A model generated the notes under the pieces. That model searched no databases. It saw nothing but the letters and a program-made list of their open reading frames with translations, and had not been told where the DNA came from. A stretch of 64,000 bases of DNA from Stachybotrys elegans (taxonomy: Eukaryota > Ascomycota > Sordariomycetes > Hypocreales > Stachybotryaceae). Below, piece by piece: positions 54,338 to 64,000 of the stretch (its first letter is position 1; each line of letters begins with the position of its first letter). The stretch lies in NCBI GenBank assembly GCA_020746835.1, contig JAGPNK010000004.1:248001-312000 (forward strand), in the 5' to 3' direction. The position numbers and the translations under genes were made by a program.

Positions 54338-56875
54338 ATGTCGATACCCGCTACACAACGTCTGTGCAAGTACTGCAGTGAAATGACGTACGAGGCACTC
54401 TTGCCAATAAATGGAGGCTATGACCACATTGAGGACATTTGGACTCTGGAGGACACCGCAGCTGAGTGTGACATTTGTCATCTTCTTCTTCTCGCGCTTT
54501 TGGAATCGGCAAACGAAAAAGAAGAGACTGGAGAGAGAGTAGTTCGGCTGGAGGAGGCACTCGAGATCCTTCGGCCCGGGATAGAAGCGAACGGCTATAT
54601 CTTGCCACGGCCATGCCGTATGGTCCTTGAAAATTGGTCCGCATCGCTGGGCTGGAGCCGAATACTAATCGGTGGGAAATTCATCAAATCACCGGATTTT
54701 GACTGGTCTGAGACAAAGGCTTTCGCCATTGGCGTGAGTATTGGGCATGTATGCATTCATTCTGGCGACGAAGAAAACCATGCTAAGCCAGTCGTCCCTC
54801 GACGCAACGACGACGCAATGTTGCAGCACCTATCTGCCTGCCTTGGTTCACTATACAATATACCAGGACATGCTCCAGAGGATCAATTGACAGAATTTCC
54901 GACTAGAGTACTCGACCTTGGCGAGGTTCTGGGTGAACCGATCAACTCACCTCAGGCTGACCTGAAACTTGTCGATAGCCAGGGGAGCTACGGTTTATAC
55001 ATGACATTGAGTTATTGCTGGGGCGGATATTCCAGCTGTAGGACTCTAGCGGGAAATTTGGCCGCACGAAAAGAGCATATTGCTTTCCGCGACCTGCCGG
55101 CTGTGTTCCAGCAGGCAGTCGCTTTCACTCGAGCACTAGGCATGAGGTATTTGTGGATCGACTCGCTCTGCATTATTCAAGACGACCCAGAGGACTGGGA
55201 ACGTGAAGCAATACAAATGGCACGAATCTACGAAAATGGATATTGCCGTCTGGCTGTTACGGCGAGCAGAAATCCTACGGAGCCGTTCTGGCCGCCGGAA
55301 CCCATCGTTCCGTCAGTGAAGGTCGCCAATCTCAAAAGCGAGGACTACGATGGGCGCGTGTGGGAACAATATGTGACGCTCCAAAACTCGTATAGCAGAG
55401 ATGTCGAGGGCGCGCTGCTCAATCGGAGAGGCTGGGTGCTCCAGGAGAGGCTACTTTCCCCACGCAGCATACATTTCACCAGGAATCATGTCTATTACGA
55501 GGACGAGCAAGATACGAGGGGAGAAGATGGAATCTCGCGGATATATTCTTGGCTCAGTTGTATTGACAAGTTCTCGCAAACGACGAGACAGAATCTCTTC
55601 CCTGAGTTCAGGGGATTCAGGGGAAAGAACTATGATGTGATGTTTAGCGGTAACGATTCATGGCTGAAGATCGCGGAGATCTATTCTAGCTGCCATTTTT
55701 CATACGACACAGACCGGCTCATTGCTATTGCCGGCCTTGTTAGAAGCAAGCAGGGTCCGATGGACGACGAGGACGAGGATGATACACGTGGCTATTGGAA
55801 CCATTCAAGCGATTATGCAGGCTTTCAGAGTCTTGTTGGACTCTGGGACAAGTCACTTCATATCGATCTCGTCTGGGCTGCGCGCGACAACCAAATTCTG
55901 AAGTACCTTGACAAGCTTCGTCTGCCGACGTGGAGTTGGTTGGCCTACAGTGGCTCTGTGGTATTCACCAAAGATAAACGGGACCGAAGACAGATTTATA
56001 CGGTCCAATCCTCACCACAGCCTGAAATAGTATTGCTTGACTACGGGGTGCCGGAGATAGAGGAAGTACTCCCTGCAAAGGAGTTGTCTTTCTTGTTGTT
56101 GGAGGCTACTTTGCGAAACTCGATATCCTACTCTCATACTTTCGCGCCGAGGCCATCGCATAATGAGTCAAGGAAACAATTCTTGGCACGCTCGCCGTTC
56201 AACCACGACGAGCGGACAGGCACAACTCCTCTCAAGCTCCCGGAGCTAAGCCGCAGCAGAGAGCTGCACGACGCCGGACTGCCACGGGACGAAGGTGTGC
56301 GCTCACACATTGGCTTCATCTCTTTCGACGACGACGACAATGCTCCTCCATGCGAACAGTTGTATCTAGCGCATATATCAACCTTGCGCGACGAGGTATT
56401 TAGCGCCCGCGAATATGTACAAGAAAGTCCTGCACGGGAAGAGGGGGCAGGCGGAAGTGAGGTTGATCCATGCGTTGACAATGGGACTCATGAACAGGAT
56501 GTTGAAGGAAGTCCTGTACGGGAAGAGGAGGCAGGCGGAAATGATGTCGAGCCATGGGTTGACAGTGAGGTTCACGAAGAAGATGTTGAAGAAAGTTCTG
56601 TACGGGAAGAGCAGCGGCAGGCAAGTGATGCTGGGTCATCGGGCGACAGTCTTTGGGGGAGGCTAGAGAGAACGGAAGGGCGAGGGAGCCGCGAGAGATC
56701 GCGGGATAGGACCACTAGGCCAACTATAACCGTACCAAGGCCACCGATCCTCGCCTACGCCTTGGTGCTGAAAAAGGTCGAAGCCAGTTTGAATGAGTAT
56801 GAAAGGGTTGGAGTGGCTGAAGTGAACTATGGTTGGATGGTGGCTGGAGCCAAAACAACGTTGTTGTTAGTTTAA
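54338..56875 (+). CDS. HET-domain protein (heterokaryon incompatibility)
   Basis: Single-exon protein of 845 residues. The HET domain starts near residue 220 with TLSYCWGG and continues through RDLPAVFQQAVAFTR, YLWIDSLCIIQDDPEDWEREA and GWVLQERLLSPRSIHFT, the three classical blocks. The domain triggers cell death on non-self fusion; recent work relates HET to TIR-type folds. An N-terminal CKYCS...CDIC pair of cysteine doublets near residues 10-48 may bind metal. The C-terminal 170 residues are low-complexity and acidic, carrying three imperfect 28-residue repeats, then an arginine-rich stretch. No partner gene (het-s/fsd type) was identified nearby. It shows no sign of being part of the tailoring cluster. 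Confidence 0.94.
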   Translation: MSIPATQRLCKYCSEMTYEALLPINGGYDHIEDIWTLEDTAAECDICHLLLLALLESANEKEETGERVVRLEEALEILRPGIEANGYILPRPCRMVLENWSASLGWSRILIGGKFIKSPDFDWSETKAFAIGVSIGHVCIHSGDEENHAKPVVPRRNDDAMLQHLSACLGSLYNIPGHAPEDQLTEFPTRVLDLGEVLGEPINSPQADLKLVDSQGSYGLYMTLSYCWGGYSSCRTLAGNLAARKEHIAFRDLPAVFQQAVAFTRALGMRYLWIDSLCIIQDDPEDWEREAIQMARIYENGYCRLAVTASRNPTEPFWPPEPIVPSVKVANLKSEDYDGRVWEQYVTLQNSYSRDVEGALLNRRGWVLQERLLSPRSIHFTRNHVYYEDEQDTRGEDGISRIYSWLSCIDKFSQTTRQNLFPEFRGFRGKNYDVMFSGNDSWLKIAEIYSSCHFSYDTDRLIAIAGLVRSKQGPMDDEDEDDTRGYWNHSSDYAGFQSLVGLWDKSLHIDLVWAARDNQILKYLDKLRLPTWSWLAYSGSVVFTKDKRDRRQIYTVQSSPQPEIVLLDYGVPEIEEVLPAKELSFLLLEATLRNSISYSHTFAPRPSHNESRKQFLARSPFNHDERTGTTPLKLPELSRSRELHDAGLPRDEGVRSHIGFISFDDDDNAPPCEQLYLAHISTLRDEVFSAREYVQESPAREEGAGGSEVDPCVDNGTHEQDVEGSPVREEEAGGNDVEPWVDSEVHEEDVEESSVREEQRQASDAGSSGDSLWGRLERTEGRGSRERSRDRTTRPTITVPRPPILAYALVLKKVEASLNEYERVGVAEVNYGWMVAGAKTTLLLV
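56416..56660 (+). repeat. 84-bp tandem repeat inside the HET gene
   Basis: The unit recurs with GTCCTG/GTTCTG landmarks at 56427, 56511 and 56595, exactly 84 bp apart. It encodes a 28-residue repeat of the form VExSPVREExAGGxDVxP. The third copy decays after about 45 bp. Confidence 0.85.
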
Positions 56876-57373
56876 GCAGCGCTGCTGAATAAAAGTGACC
56901 ATCTCGAATCCTGTGCCAGAAAACATTCATATGTGCTCTGTTTCAAATAACAGAGTGGCCTGTCTCAAAGCGTGATGACTTTGTATCCAACTCACAAGGG
57001 CCGTACGGAGGGACGCGATGTCGATAAAACGAAAAATATGTTTCTTCTCTATCCATTCACCACGTTCGGTTTGTACTAGAACAAGTGGAAGAGGTAGCTA
57101 ATGGGGACCTGTAGGTGTTAAAGCTGTCATTGCAGCAATGAGGGATACCGAGGGGAAGAAAACCATGAATCGAAAGCAGGGTAAATAGATTCTTAGCAAA
57201 GGAGCGGGTTGTACGGCAGAAAATAAGTTACCTGCCCATGTAAACGTTCCTGCCTGCCTCTAGGCAGATAGTATCAAAATACCAATTGTGTCCAACGTTC
57301 TGTATTGAAACGGGAGGCGGAGAAAACAGATTAGGATGTATCCATTTCTTGCATAACGTCCGTTGAGCTTGGT
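56876..57373. other. Intergenic between convergent genes
   Basis: About 0.5 kb between two convergent stops. No gene or distinctive signal seen. Confidence 0.5.
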
Positions 57374-58434
57374 TTAACCTCCTCTCTGGCGAGCCTTTGC
57401 CCTACATAATGCATCCATTTTATCGTCCCATGTTGGATAGTCCTTTCGATCCCACACCGTCCTTAGCCGACCCTCACCGTGAGAGTCCGGGTCGTATTTT
57501 CGTTCCCATATGTCACGATACACCCTTGTCTCCTCTATTGGCTCTTCTGGGTCGATCCGCTTTCCATTATTCATATCAACCAAGATGGGAAGAGGGTTTG
57601 GTTGCGACTCGGGTTTGGCGAGAAAAGCAAGCAAGGCCTGTTTTTGGCCTGGCAAGAGCTGGCATATCCTGTAAGTAAGGCTCTCCCGGGAAGGGTGTAT
57701 GTATATATCGTCCGACGAAGTCCCATCTTTGGACTCATGGCGATCGAATAATACCACACCACCAAAGATACGAGATTCAGCCCAATACCCCACAACATCA
57801 GCGATACCATCAGGATATTGTTCGCAGTCCCTGTACCATTCATGCACGAATAGAGTTGGCAAAGGTCCGTCGGGATTCCACCTCCAATAGAGCTCGTCCG
57901 TCCTTGGTGGAGCCCAATCAGCAATTCCATCTTCTTTATGAAGACTATCGTCACGCTGAAAAAGTTTGACTGCAAGTTTGTGGATAGCGACAGCGGCCAG
58001 TTCAATCAGTCGAGTATTGAAAGCCCGAGACCCAGGTGAAGCCGCACGGTATGCGAAGAGGAGCTTTCAGGTAGTCAGCCGTGTGCCAATGGATTATTGC
58101 CCAACTTACTACTTACTTGTGCATCGAGGTTAATATCTGACATCGAAAATTGATTCCAAAGATCTTGGGTCTTCTCTCTTATGCCTGCGCATAGTTCTGT
58201 GTGGGTATAACGAAGTGGATGGCCATGAGGGAGGCCTGAAGCCTCCTCTTTAGCTACTCTTGAGGTCGGAAGTCCGTCGATTATCTGCGCGAAAGTGTGT
58301 TCGGCAACGTCTGTGGCTAGAACTCTCGATATCGCGCGTTCTAAAATGTCTCGATGAGGGCCGTCAAGTGAATCTATCGACAGCTGCCTGGGCTCTGCAA
58401 TATCCATGATCAGTGCTTGTGTCGGTCTGCGCAT
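57374..58434 (-). CDS. Unrecognised fungal protein
   Basis: Two exons, 58117-58434 and 57374-58063, join in frame across a 53-nt GTAAGT...AAG intron to give 335 residues. I do not recognise the family. The N-terminal 100 residues are predicted helical with mixed charge. The second half is rich in Trp, Asp and Glu, with IADWAPPRTDELYWRW, FVHEWYRDCEQYPDGIADVVGYWAE and IFGGVVLFDR, and looks like a compact alpha/beta cytosolic domain. There is no signal peptide or membrane segment. An alternative start at 58407 would remove nine residues. It lies between a HET gene and a secreted amidohydrolase; context gives no role. Confidence 0.75.
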
Positions 58435-58673
58435 GGTTTTACGTGATGAGAGTGAAGGAAGGTAAGGAGAAACGATCTCGATACTTTCAACTGACAGCGC
58501 GCGCCGCAGTGCGGGGTTCCAGCCATGGGATGAAGTCGGCTACCCTATAGCGGATGATCCGTTTATTATTGTCCGGCTCTCTTCTGGTCCGATGCGTATC
58601 AAAGCAGAAATTATTATTCGGGTAGGCTGTGAGCCCCTCCACTGTTCTTTTTTTCCTGCATAGTTTTGCGCTA

Positions 58674-60250
58674 TCATACATGTAAAGGCAATACGTAGCC
58701 ATATGGGCTTCCGGTTGGAAATGTCCTTTCGAGGGGCGGCAAAGGGATCTCGCTCAAGGCCTTCTGAATACGTTTGGCAGTCGCCAAAAACAAATCCTGT
58801 GTCTCCTTGTAATTTTCAGCGGTTAACCGTCTGTCACGCATCTTGAATTCACCGTCCACCATGATGTGCTCTATGTCCCCAACGCTTGCGTGAAGAATAA
58901 TTGCAGCTACAGGGTCGGACCAACTCAACAGCGCAGGAGAACGGCCGTTCCACACGACAATGTCTGCCTTTGCATCTTGGGCAATCACTCCGAGATCTCT
59001 GCGACCTAAGGCTAAGCCACCATTTCTAGTGGCCAGAAGAAACGCTTGGTTAACCGACAAGGGGCTTCTATCGGGGATTTGCCAGCGGTCAAGTGTGTTT
59101 TCGAATACGCGGTACCGAGTGGATTGGAGAAACATTCGCGCCTGTGTGAGGATGTCGGTTGAAAAGGCAAAGTGTGTATCGACGCCTAGAGATGCTTGAT
59201 CGAGCACAAGGTGGCTGGTTGGGTGGAGAAGGCCATAATGCATCTCGCTCTCAGTTGTGATAGAAATGTGCTTGTTAGTTTTGCGTAGAAGTGCAGCTCC
59301 GCTAGGGTCAATGTAAGATGCATGCGATATGACAATCGGAACACTGGAATCCAAAATGTTGGCATGGTCCAGATCTTGGGGGGAGTTTCCCACTGTGGCA
59401 GTCGTTCAGTTATGCAGGCGGCAAGAGATACCAAAGGAGGAATACTTACGCATCCAAGGCCCTCCGACATGATGAGTAGTCATGACTTGTGTTCCAGAAT
59501 TACTGTTAGAATTAGTAGCCGGCCTACTCTTTCCACCGTGAGAAGACATGAAGCTCACTTAATGAGGTCTATTATAGCTCTGGTATGAGTTCCTGCCGGG
59601 TTGGTGGCCCATTCGTCGTAGGAAATGGCAAGCGATGTGAGATTGCTGGACATGCTAGATGCAAGATCCCGCCATTGGGTGATTTGCTCGGGAATTCCAA
59701 ACTCGGCTGATGAGTTCTGGAATGTGTAGGCGAAGAACACCCTAGCTCCACTATCGACCGAAGCATCCAGGCCGGCTTTCGCATGCTCGGGCGTCCAGGT
59801 GTGGTGAGCATGGTCAAGGATGGTAGTTACTCCAGCCGCTATTGCTTCATAAATACCGGCCAGTTGACTGATGTAGAGGTCCTCAGGGGTGAATAGCGGC
59901 CGAACGGCTGGAGGACTGTATCGAGCCACATACTCTGCCATGGGTGCGTTGGGGCCCGAGGTCTTGAAGACAGTCTGCCAGCCATGGCGGTGGGTGTCGA
60001 TGAAGCCTGGCGTGATGATTTTGTCGGTGCAATCAATCATCTCAGTACCTCGGGGAAGGTCCTTTGGGGAAGAGGTGTCAAATATTGACGCGATCCAGCC
60101 ATCTTCAATCAGGAGTGACCCGTCGTGAACAATGCGGAGCTGCTCGGTTGCCTGGTCAAATGCTATGATCGTACCACCGTGGAGTAGTTTGGTGCTGGCA
60201 GCAACGCAAGCACTTTGAAAAGCTAAGAGGGTAGTAAATATCCGCAACAT
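58674..60250 (-). CDS. Secreted amidohydrolase (ATZ/chlorohydrolase-like)
   Basis: Metal-dependent hydrolase of the amidohydrolase superfamily, 487 residues, exons 59559-60250, 59450-59502 and 58674-59392. A signal peptide (MLRIFTTLLAFQSACVAAS) is present, unusual for this mostly cytosolic family. After the N-terminal beta-sandwich strands (LLHGGTIIAF, SLLIEDGWI) comes the metal motif PGFIDTHRHGWQ, then HHVGG, VISHASY, and VDTHFAFSTD where a metal Asp may lie; KADIVVWNG marks the C-terminal sandwich. The 53-nt middle exon carries TTHHVGG. Substrate likely an aryl/heterocyclic amine or lactam, but this is only family-level inference. The chosen ATG is the first in frame. Confidence 0.91.
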
Positions 60251-61540
60251 GGTCAGTGAATTGGAGACCAGGAACAAGTGATGGGGATGAAGGTAAGAAC
60301 GACTACAAAGTTAACGGGAGCCGTTTATACATCGCTATTGCGCTGTAGTATTGAATCAATAGGTAGAGCAACTAAAAAGCTTACAAAGCTCGAAGTCTAG
60401 AATAACGTGGGATTGCAATGTTTGTAATCTAGCAATAGGTATTTGTCATACATCCTGGTCCCTCTAGTACGGGCAAAAACACTACGTAACGTCTAGATAT
60501 CATAGCATATTTCCTAATTTAACCATCGTGGATCCATGTCCAGAGTGTTTTATGCGCCTGAACGCCATGTGCCCGTACGAAAGGGGATTTACTCCTAGTT
60601 TTCATATGAGACCGGTCCTCTCCTCATGAGTCTATGTCTCCACCTGCCGGGTTTTGTCATAACGGAACCCTCCTGTGATTGGTAAGAGGATCAGCTGCCC
60701 ACGTTGAGAGTCGACGCCCATCTGAGCTTAGTGCTGGGAAGGGACAGGAGAGCGTCATGTTTCCTCAACGACATCCAACCCTTTCGCAACGCAACATTCG
60801 CAGGTGGATTATCGTCCACCATCACTATCCGGGGCGTTATCCGAACAGTTGTGCTGAACTTCCTGATCCTCTCCCGATGGGACAAAAACCAGTATACCGA
60901 GAGACTATGTCTGACAGTAAAGAGAATAATAAATCAATAGGCAACGATCGGCATAAGCGCAGTGGTATATCGGGTAGAGAGAGAGAGAGAACGTGCTAAG
61001 GTGAAAACTGCAGATCTGTTTCCACTGTAGTATATGAAAGTAAATGCAAATATGACAACGCTGTGCAGAGACCACCTAAGTCTTCTTTCCGGAATCTTCT
61101 TCCTCGTTTCAATTGGCATTATTCTTCCACAACCGTCCCAGATTTATGGAAGACCAAACGGTATCTCCACGGCTGTGTTGTTGCTGGAGATATTCGTCCA
61201 TTGAAGAGTTCGAGACCATAACCTCTGTTGAATATTTTCATCCTTGCTATCTGGCGAACTGTCGTCTTTCTTGAGCAAGGTATAGTAACCTCGCTGGCCA
61301 GTGTAATCATGGCTCAGACTGAGACGGACAACATCAGGTCCAGCTTCACTTGCAGTGACGAAATAGCCATTCTCAGCTGGAGTAACTTTGCAAATTCGGC
61401 TGCGCTCAATCGAGACATTCTGTAGCGTTGCCGCACCGATGCTCGACTCATGGTTACAAAGAAGCCCGCGGTAAAGTCCCTGCACCCTCGGCGTGCTCCC
61501 GCTTCAAAATAGCTTTGCCAACCGTTGTATGTCATGGGAC
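60251..61540. other. Intergenic with possible gene remnant
   Basis: Long gap with an AG microsatellite at about 60975-60990. On the minus strand, 61144-61485 is open and has a coding-like composition (GYFVTASEAGPDVV, LSLSHDYTGQRGYYTLL), but no start, splice partners or known family were found. It may be the tail of a decayed gene next to repeat copy B. Confidence 0.35.
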
Positions 61541-61541
61541 G

Positions 61542-61765
61542 AATGTGAAATTTCCCGTTTGTATGCCCCAATGGAATACAGACCAGTAACTTCGAGGAGG
61601 CTCCCTCTAACGATAAAAACAGTCTTAAATTAATAGATAATACTTAGCAAAAAAACTGATTGACAAAAGCGTAATACTTGTAGCTATAGCTAATGTCAAA
61701 GCATTCTAGCTACCTCTCACAATTGGCCAGAAGCTTCCATCACGATGCCGCCGTGGCGTCACGGG
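61542..61765 (+). repeat. Dispersed repeat, copy B (AT-shifted)
   Basis: Direct copy of 32134-32349. At the start, where alignment is unambiguous, almost every difference replaces G or C of copy A by A or T: GTGGGATTT versus GTGAAATTT, TTCGTATG versus TTTGTATG, ATGGGATAC versus ATGGAATAC, CAGTGACTT versus CAGTAACTT and GGCCCCC versus GGCTCCC. An 11-bp indel lies near the end. Confidence 0.75.
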
Positions 61766-62047
61766 ACAAATAATGCATGACGGGATGATTTCGCGCACTT
61801 GTTGCGCCCGGCCCCCTCGAAGGCAGTTGTATCCGACTGCAGAATGACGCATCCGAGAAGCTCGCCCAAAGGCGTTGTATGTACTCGAGGAGTTTCTCAG
61901 TCCCGGCTGTTGCTGGCTCGACTTTGTCTATTTTGAATCATGAAGTTAGATAAGGGAGACAGAAGTTGTAGGAAATCCATCCACTGCTAGCTCAAAGTGA
62001 TGTAAGGCAGACTGCAAATGCCGAAGGAGATAATAGTATTTATTGTA
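61766..62047. other. Intergenic, 3' flank of FAD oxidase
   Basis: No gene or strong signal seen. Confidence 0.5.
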
Positions 62048-63874
62048 TTAAGCCTTACTTAACAAGAAGCCACCATTCTGTAAGGTTTGAAATAATCGTT
62101 TTGGGTCATACTTCGCTGCTACCCTTTGTAGCCTTACTATATTTCCACCCCCATAACCTACAAGAGGACTTTGATCTCTTGATGCATCATTCAAGTACAG
62201 AAACTGAAGACCCGAATCGGCAGCTATGGCTGATTTGGCCCATTGGGTTGTTGTTTCGATCGAGACAGACCTTACCAGATCATCGTCGGCTGCATCTTGC
62301 CAATCGACGAGAGTCGTCCACCCTAAGTTATACTCTCAGTCTATATCCCATTTATATATTTTAATACGACTCACACTGGTGTGTACCTGCAGGGAGGCCT
62401 AGAGCGTTACCACCCCTGGCTTCTCCATACTCTCGCAGCGATTCGCCCACGTGTTGCAGGGAAAAGGTTTGAACTGCCCCGGTACTTGCTCTCACGGCTA
62501 GGGCTCGCTCTAGCCAGAAACTATACATCTTTTTGGTGAGCTCTGTGTTGACTCGGGAGCTGAAAGCCCTGTAGTCGTGACTAGAATAGCGGTCAGCAAC
62601 ATGAAGAGGAGACTTCGGGGCACCTACCGTCCTGCACTGTTGGGTATAGCGGCACCCATGATCTGGCTGATCTGAGCATGAGTAAGATTCGACGGTGGGA
62701 CAACCGACGCGAGCGGCGTGAGGTTATAGAAAGGGGAGAAGACTGCGGGCTGAATGGTGGGTTTAGCATAAATGAGCCCAACTGTTATGGCATCTAAACC
62801 AATCGAAAGGGCGATGTTTGAGTTCGAATCGGAAGCACCGTTGGACTGCCATTCTCCAAATGCGTCCAAGACTTCCAGAGCTTGGTCAGGGGTGTAAATA
62901 TTAATCTGCCCCCAAATCTGGTCCTCCTCAATTGTGTTGAGGTCAAAGCGTGTAACAACACCAAAATTTGGGCCACCGCCTTTCAGAGCCCAGAAAAGAT
63001 CCGAGTTATGAGTTGAATTGGCATTGATGATAACTCCCGTTGCAGTGACAACCTAAAGGTCAGGATCAGCGCACAGTTCGGGTACAGAGGGGTGGTACCA
63101 CCTCAAAATTTTGGACATTATCTGCGGCCAGGCCAAATGAAGGTGATGTGTGATAGTAGCCGCCTGTAAGCTTGTGGTCAGGAATGCTCAAGAGACCTGA
63201 GACTTGGGTAATGCGCACCACCAAGGATGAGTCCGCCAACACCCACGTTAGGGATACGGCCGCCGATGACGGTAGCTTGCTGGCCATCCAGCGATTCGTA
63301 GACCTCGCCCCACCGGGCTCCAGGCCCAATGCTAACGATGGGTTTACCCTCACGACGGGATACGCTGATGCTGTTAAGCCTCCCTAGGTCAATGAGAACT
63401 CCTGAGTCGCCAACACCAGACCACCCCGGGTTGGGGGAGTGCCCTCCGCTACGGACGGCAAACCTGGTCTGAAATAGGCTCACAATCTTGATGGCCAGTG
63501 CCACGTCCTTTGTAAATTGTGGTTGGATGATACAGTAGGGTGTAGCGATACAGGCCTCAGACCTGTGAGCTTGGACTTAGTTACGGTCTGTTGCATCAAT
63601 GTTAAACTAACCAGTATCCGTTCACCAGGGCCTCATTGAGTGGTCTCACATCAACTTGTTCCTCGCCCAGGGCAAGCTGGGCGGTCAAGCAAGCGATGCC
63701 GACGGCGGGAGGCTTCGTTGTGGCAAGTTGAAGATTTAAAGAGTCGACCTGTGCCTCGGTGAGGCCCAAACCCGGTGCAGCTTGTGCTAGCTCCTCGGGA
63801 GTGGGCACTGTAGCAGCGCCAGCGGGGATAAGCCAGCCCAGAGCTATTAGGCCCAAGACAAGATTTACTTGCAT
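62048..63874 (-). CDS. Secreted BBE-like FAD oxidoreductase, single-His flavin type
   Basis: Six exons, 63612-63874, 63219-63562, 63099-63163, 62628-63052, 62387-62580 and 62048-62322, give 521 residues. A signal peptide (MQVNLVLGLIALGWLIPAGA) is followed by the FAD_binding_4 domain with RSGGHSPNPGWSG, whose His is the covalent flavin site. The position of the second (Cys) link reads GGRIPNVGVGG, without Cys, so a monocovalent 8-alpha-histidyl FAD is predicted. The BBE C-terminal domain ends with YDPKRLFQTLQNGGFLL. The relatives I would compare are fungal 6-hydroxynicotine-oxidase-like enzymes, some of which act in secondary metabolism. Its closest neighbour in the window is repeat copy B; flanking genes beyond 64000 are unseen. 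Confidence 0.92.
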
Positions 63875-64000
63875 TCTCGATGCGCTCTGCAGATTACAAA
63901 GTTCTGCGGGGTAATATTGATCGGTGGGTGTCTCTAGAACGGCCAACCACTGGCTTAAATCCAATGCTGCTCTGCCGAAGCCTGTGCTGGGGGATGACTC

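Noticed and set aside
60679..60999. Plus-strand reading frame of 106 residues
   Set aside because: Composition is random-like, it runs into an AG microsatellite and no start context or homologue is evident.

Overview
The window is filamentous ascomycete nuclear DNA, most likely Sordariomycetes and possibly Hypocreales. Genes carry many short GT-AG introns (42-74 nt) with CTAAC/CTGAC-like branch sites. Families present include Zn2Cys6 regulators, a HET-domain protein, a NACHT-ankyrin NLR-like protein, a non-reducing polyketide synthase (NR-PKS), a DMATS prenyltransferase and a CON-13-like secreted protein. No order-level assignment is proven. No rRNA, convincing tRNA, CRISPR array, plasmid or viral gene was seen. 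Exon structures below were derived by hand from splice sites and frame continuity.

Region 1 (27-15426) reads as a nitrogen-catabolic block: a peroxisomal-type D-amino-acid/D-aspartate oxidase, a D-2-hydroxyacid dehydrogenase, a Zn2Cys6 activator, an aspartate aminotransferase, an M20 metallopeptidase/deacylase, a Dal5-type anion:cation permease and a 1317-residue 5-oxoprolinase. GATA-type sites are dense in the promoter shared by permease and oxoprolinase and also lie upstream of the aminotransferase and the M20 gene. I infer uptake, ring opening or deacylation, and deamination of an N-blocked or D-amino acid.

Region 2 (15771-23388) holds a single-exon 2126-residue NACHT-ankyrin protein and a secreted SurE-type nucleotidase.

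Region 3 (24438-39111) holds an NR-PKS (SAT-KS-AT-PT-ACP-ACP) with no release domain, a divergently transcribed membrane glycosyltransferase with a disturbed N-terminus, a six-exon secreted CON-13-like protein with an HExxH motif, a GPI-anchored protein gene whose frame is broken, and a BBE-like FAD oxidase with an 8-nt microexon.

Region 4 (39308-53928) contains inositol-3-phosphate synthase, a DHA2-type MFS exporter, a second Zn2Cys6 regulator, a carnitine-acyltransferase-fold enzyme, an O-methyltransferase and a DMATS-type aromatic prenyltransferase. From the exporter to the prenyltransferase this looks like a tailoring cluster with no backbone synthase of its own. Its promoters share CCGCCGG-type motifs, one of which also occurs in the PKS promoter.

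Region 5 (54338-64000) holds a HET protein with a C-terminal 84-bp tandem repeat, an unrecognised protein, a secreted amidohydrolase, and a secreted FAD oxidase at the edge. One copy of a dispersed repeat lies at 61542 and a second at 32134; their differences are mostly G/C-to-A/T transitions, as expected from repeat-induced point mutation.
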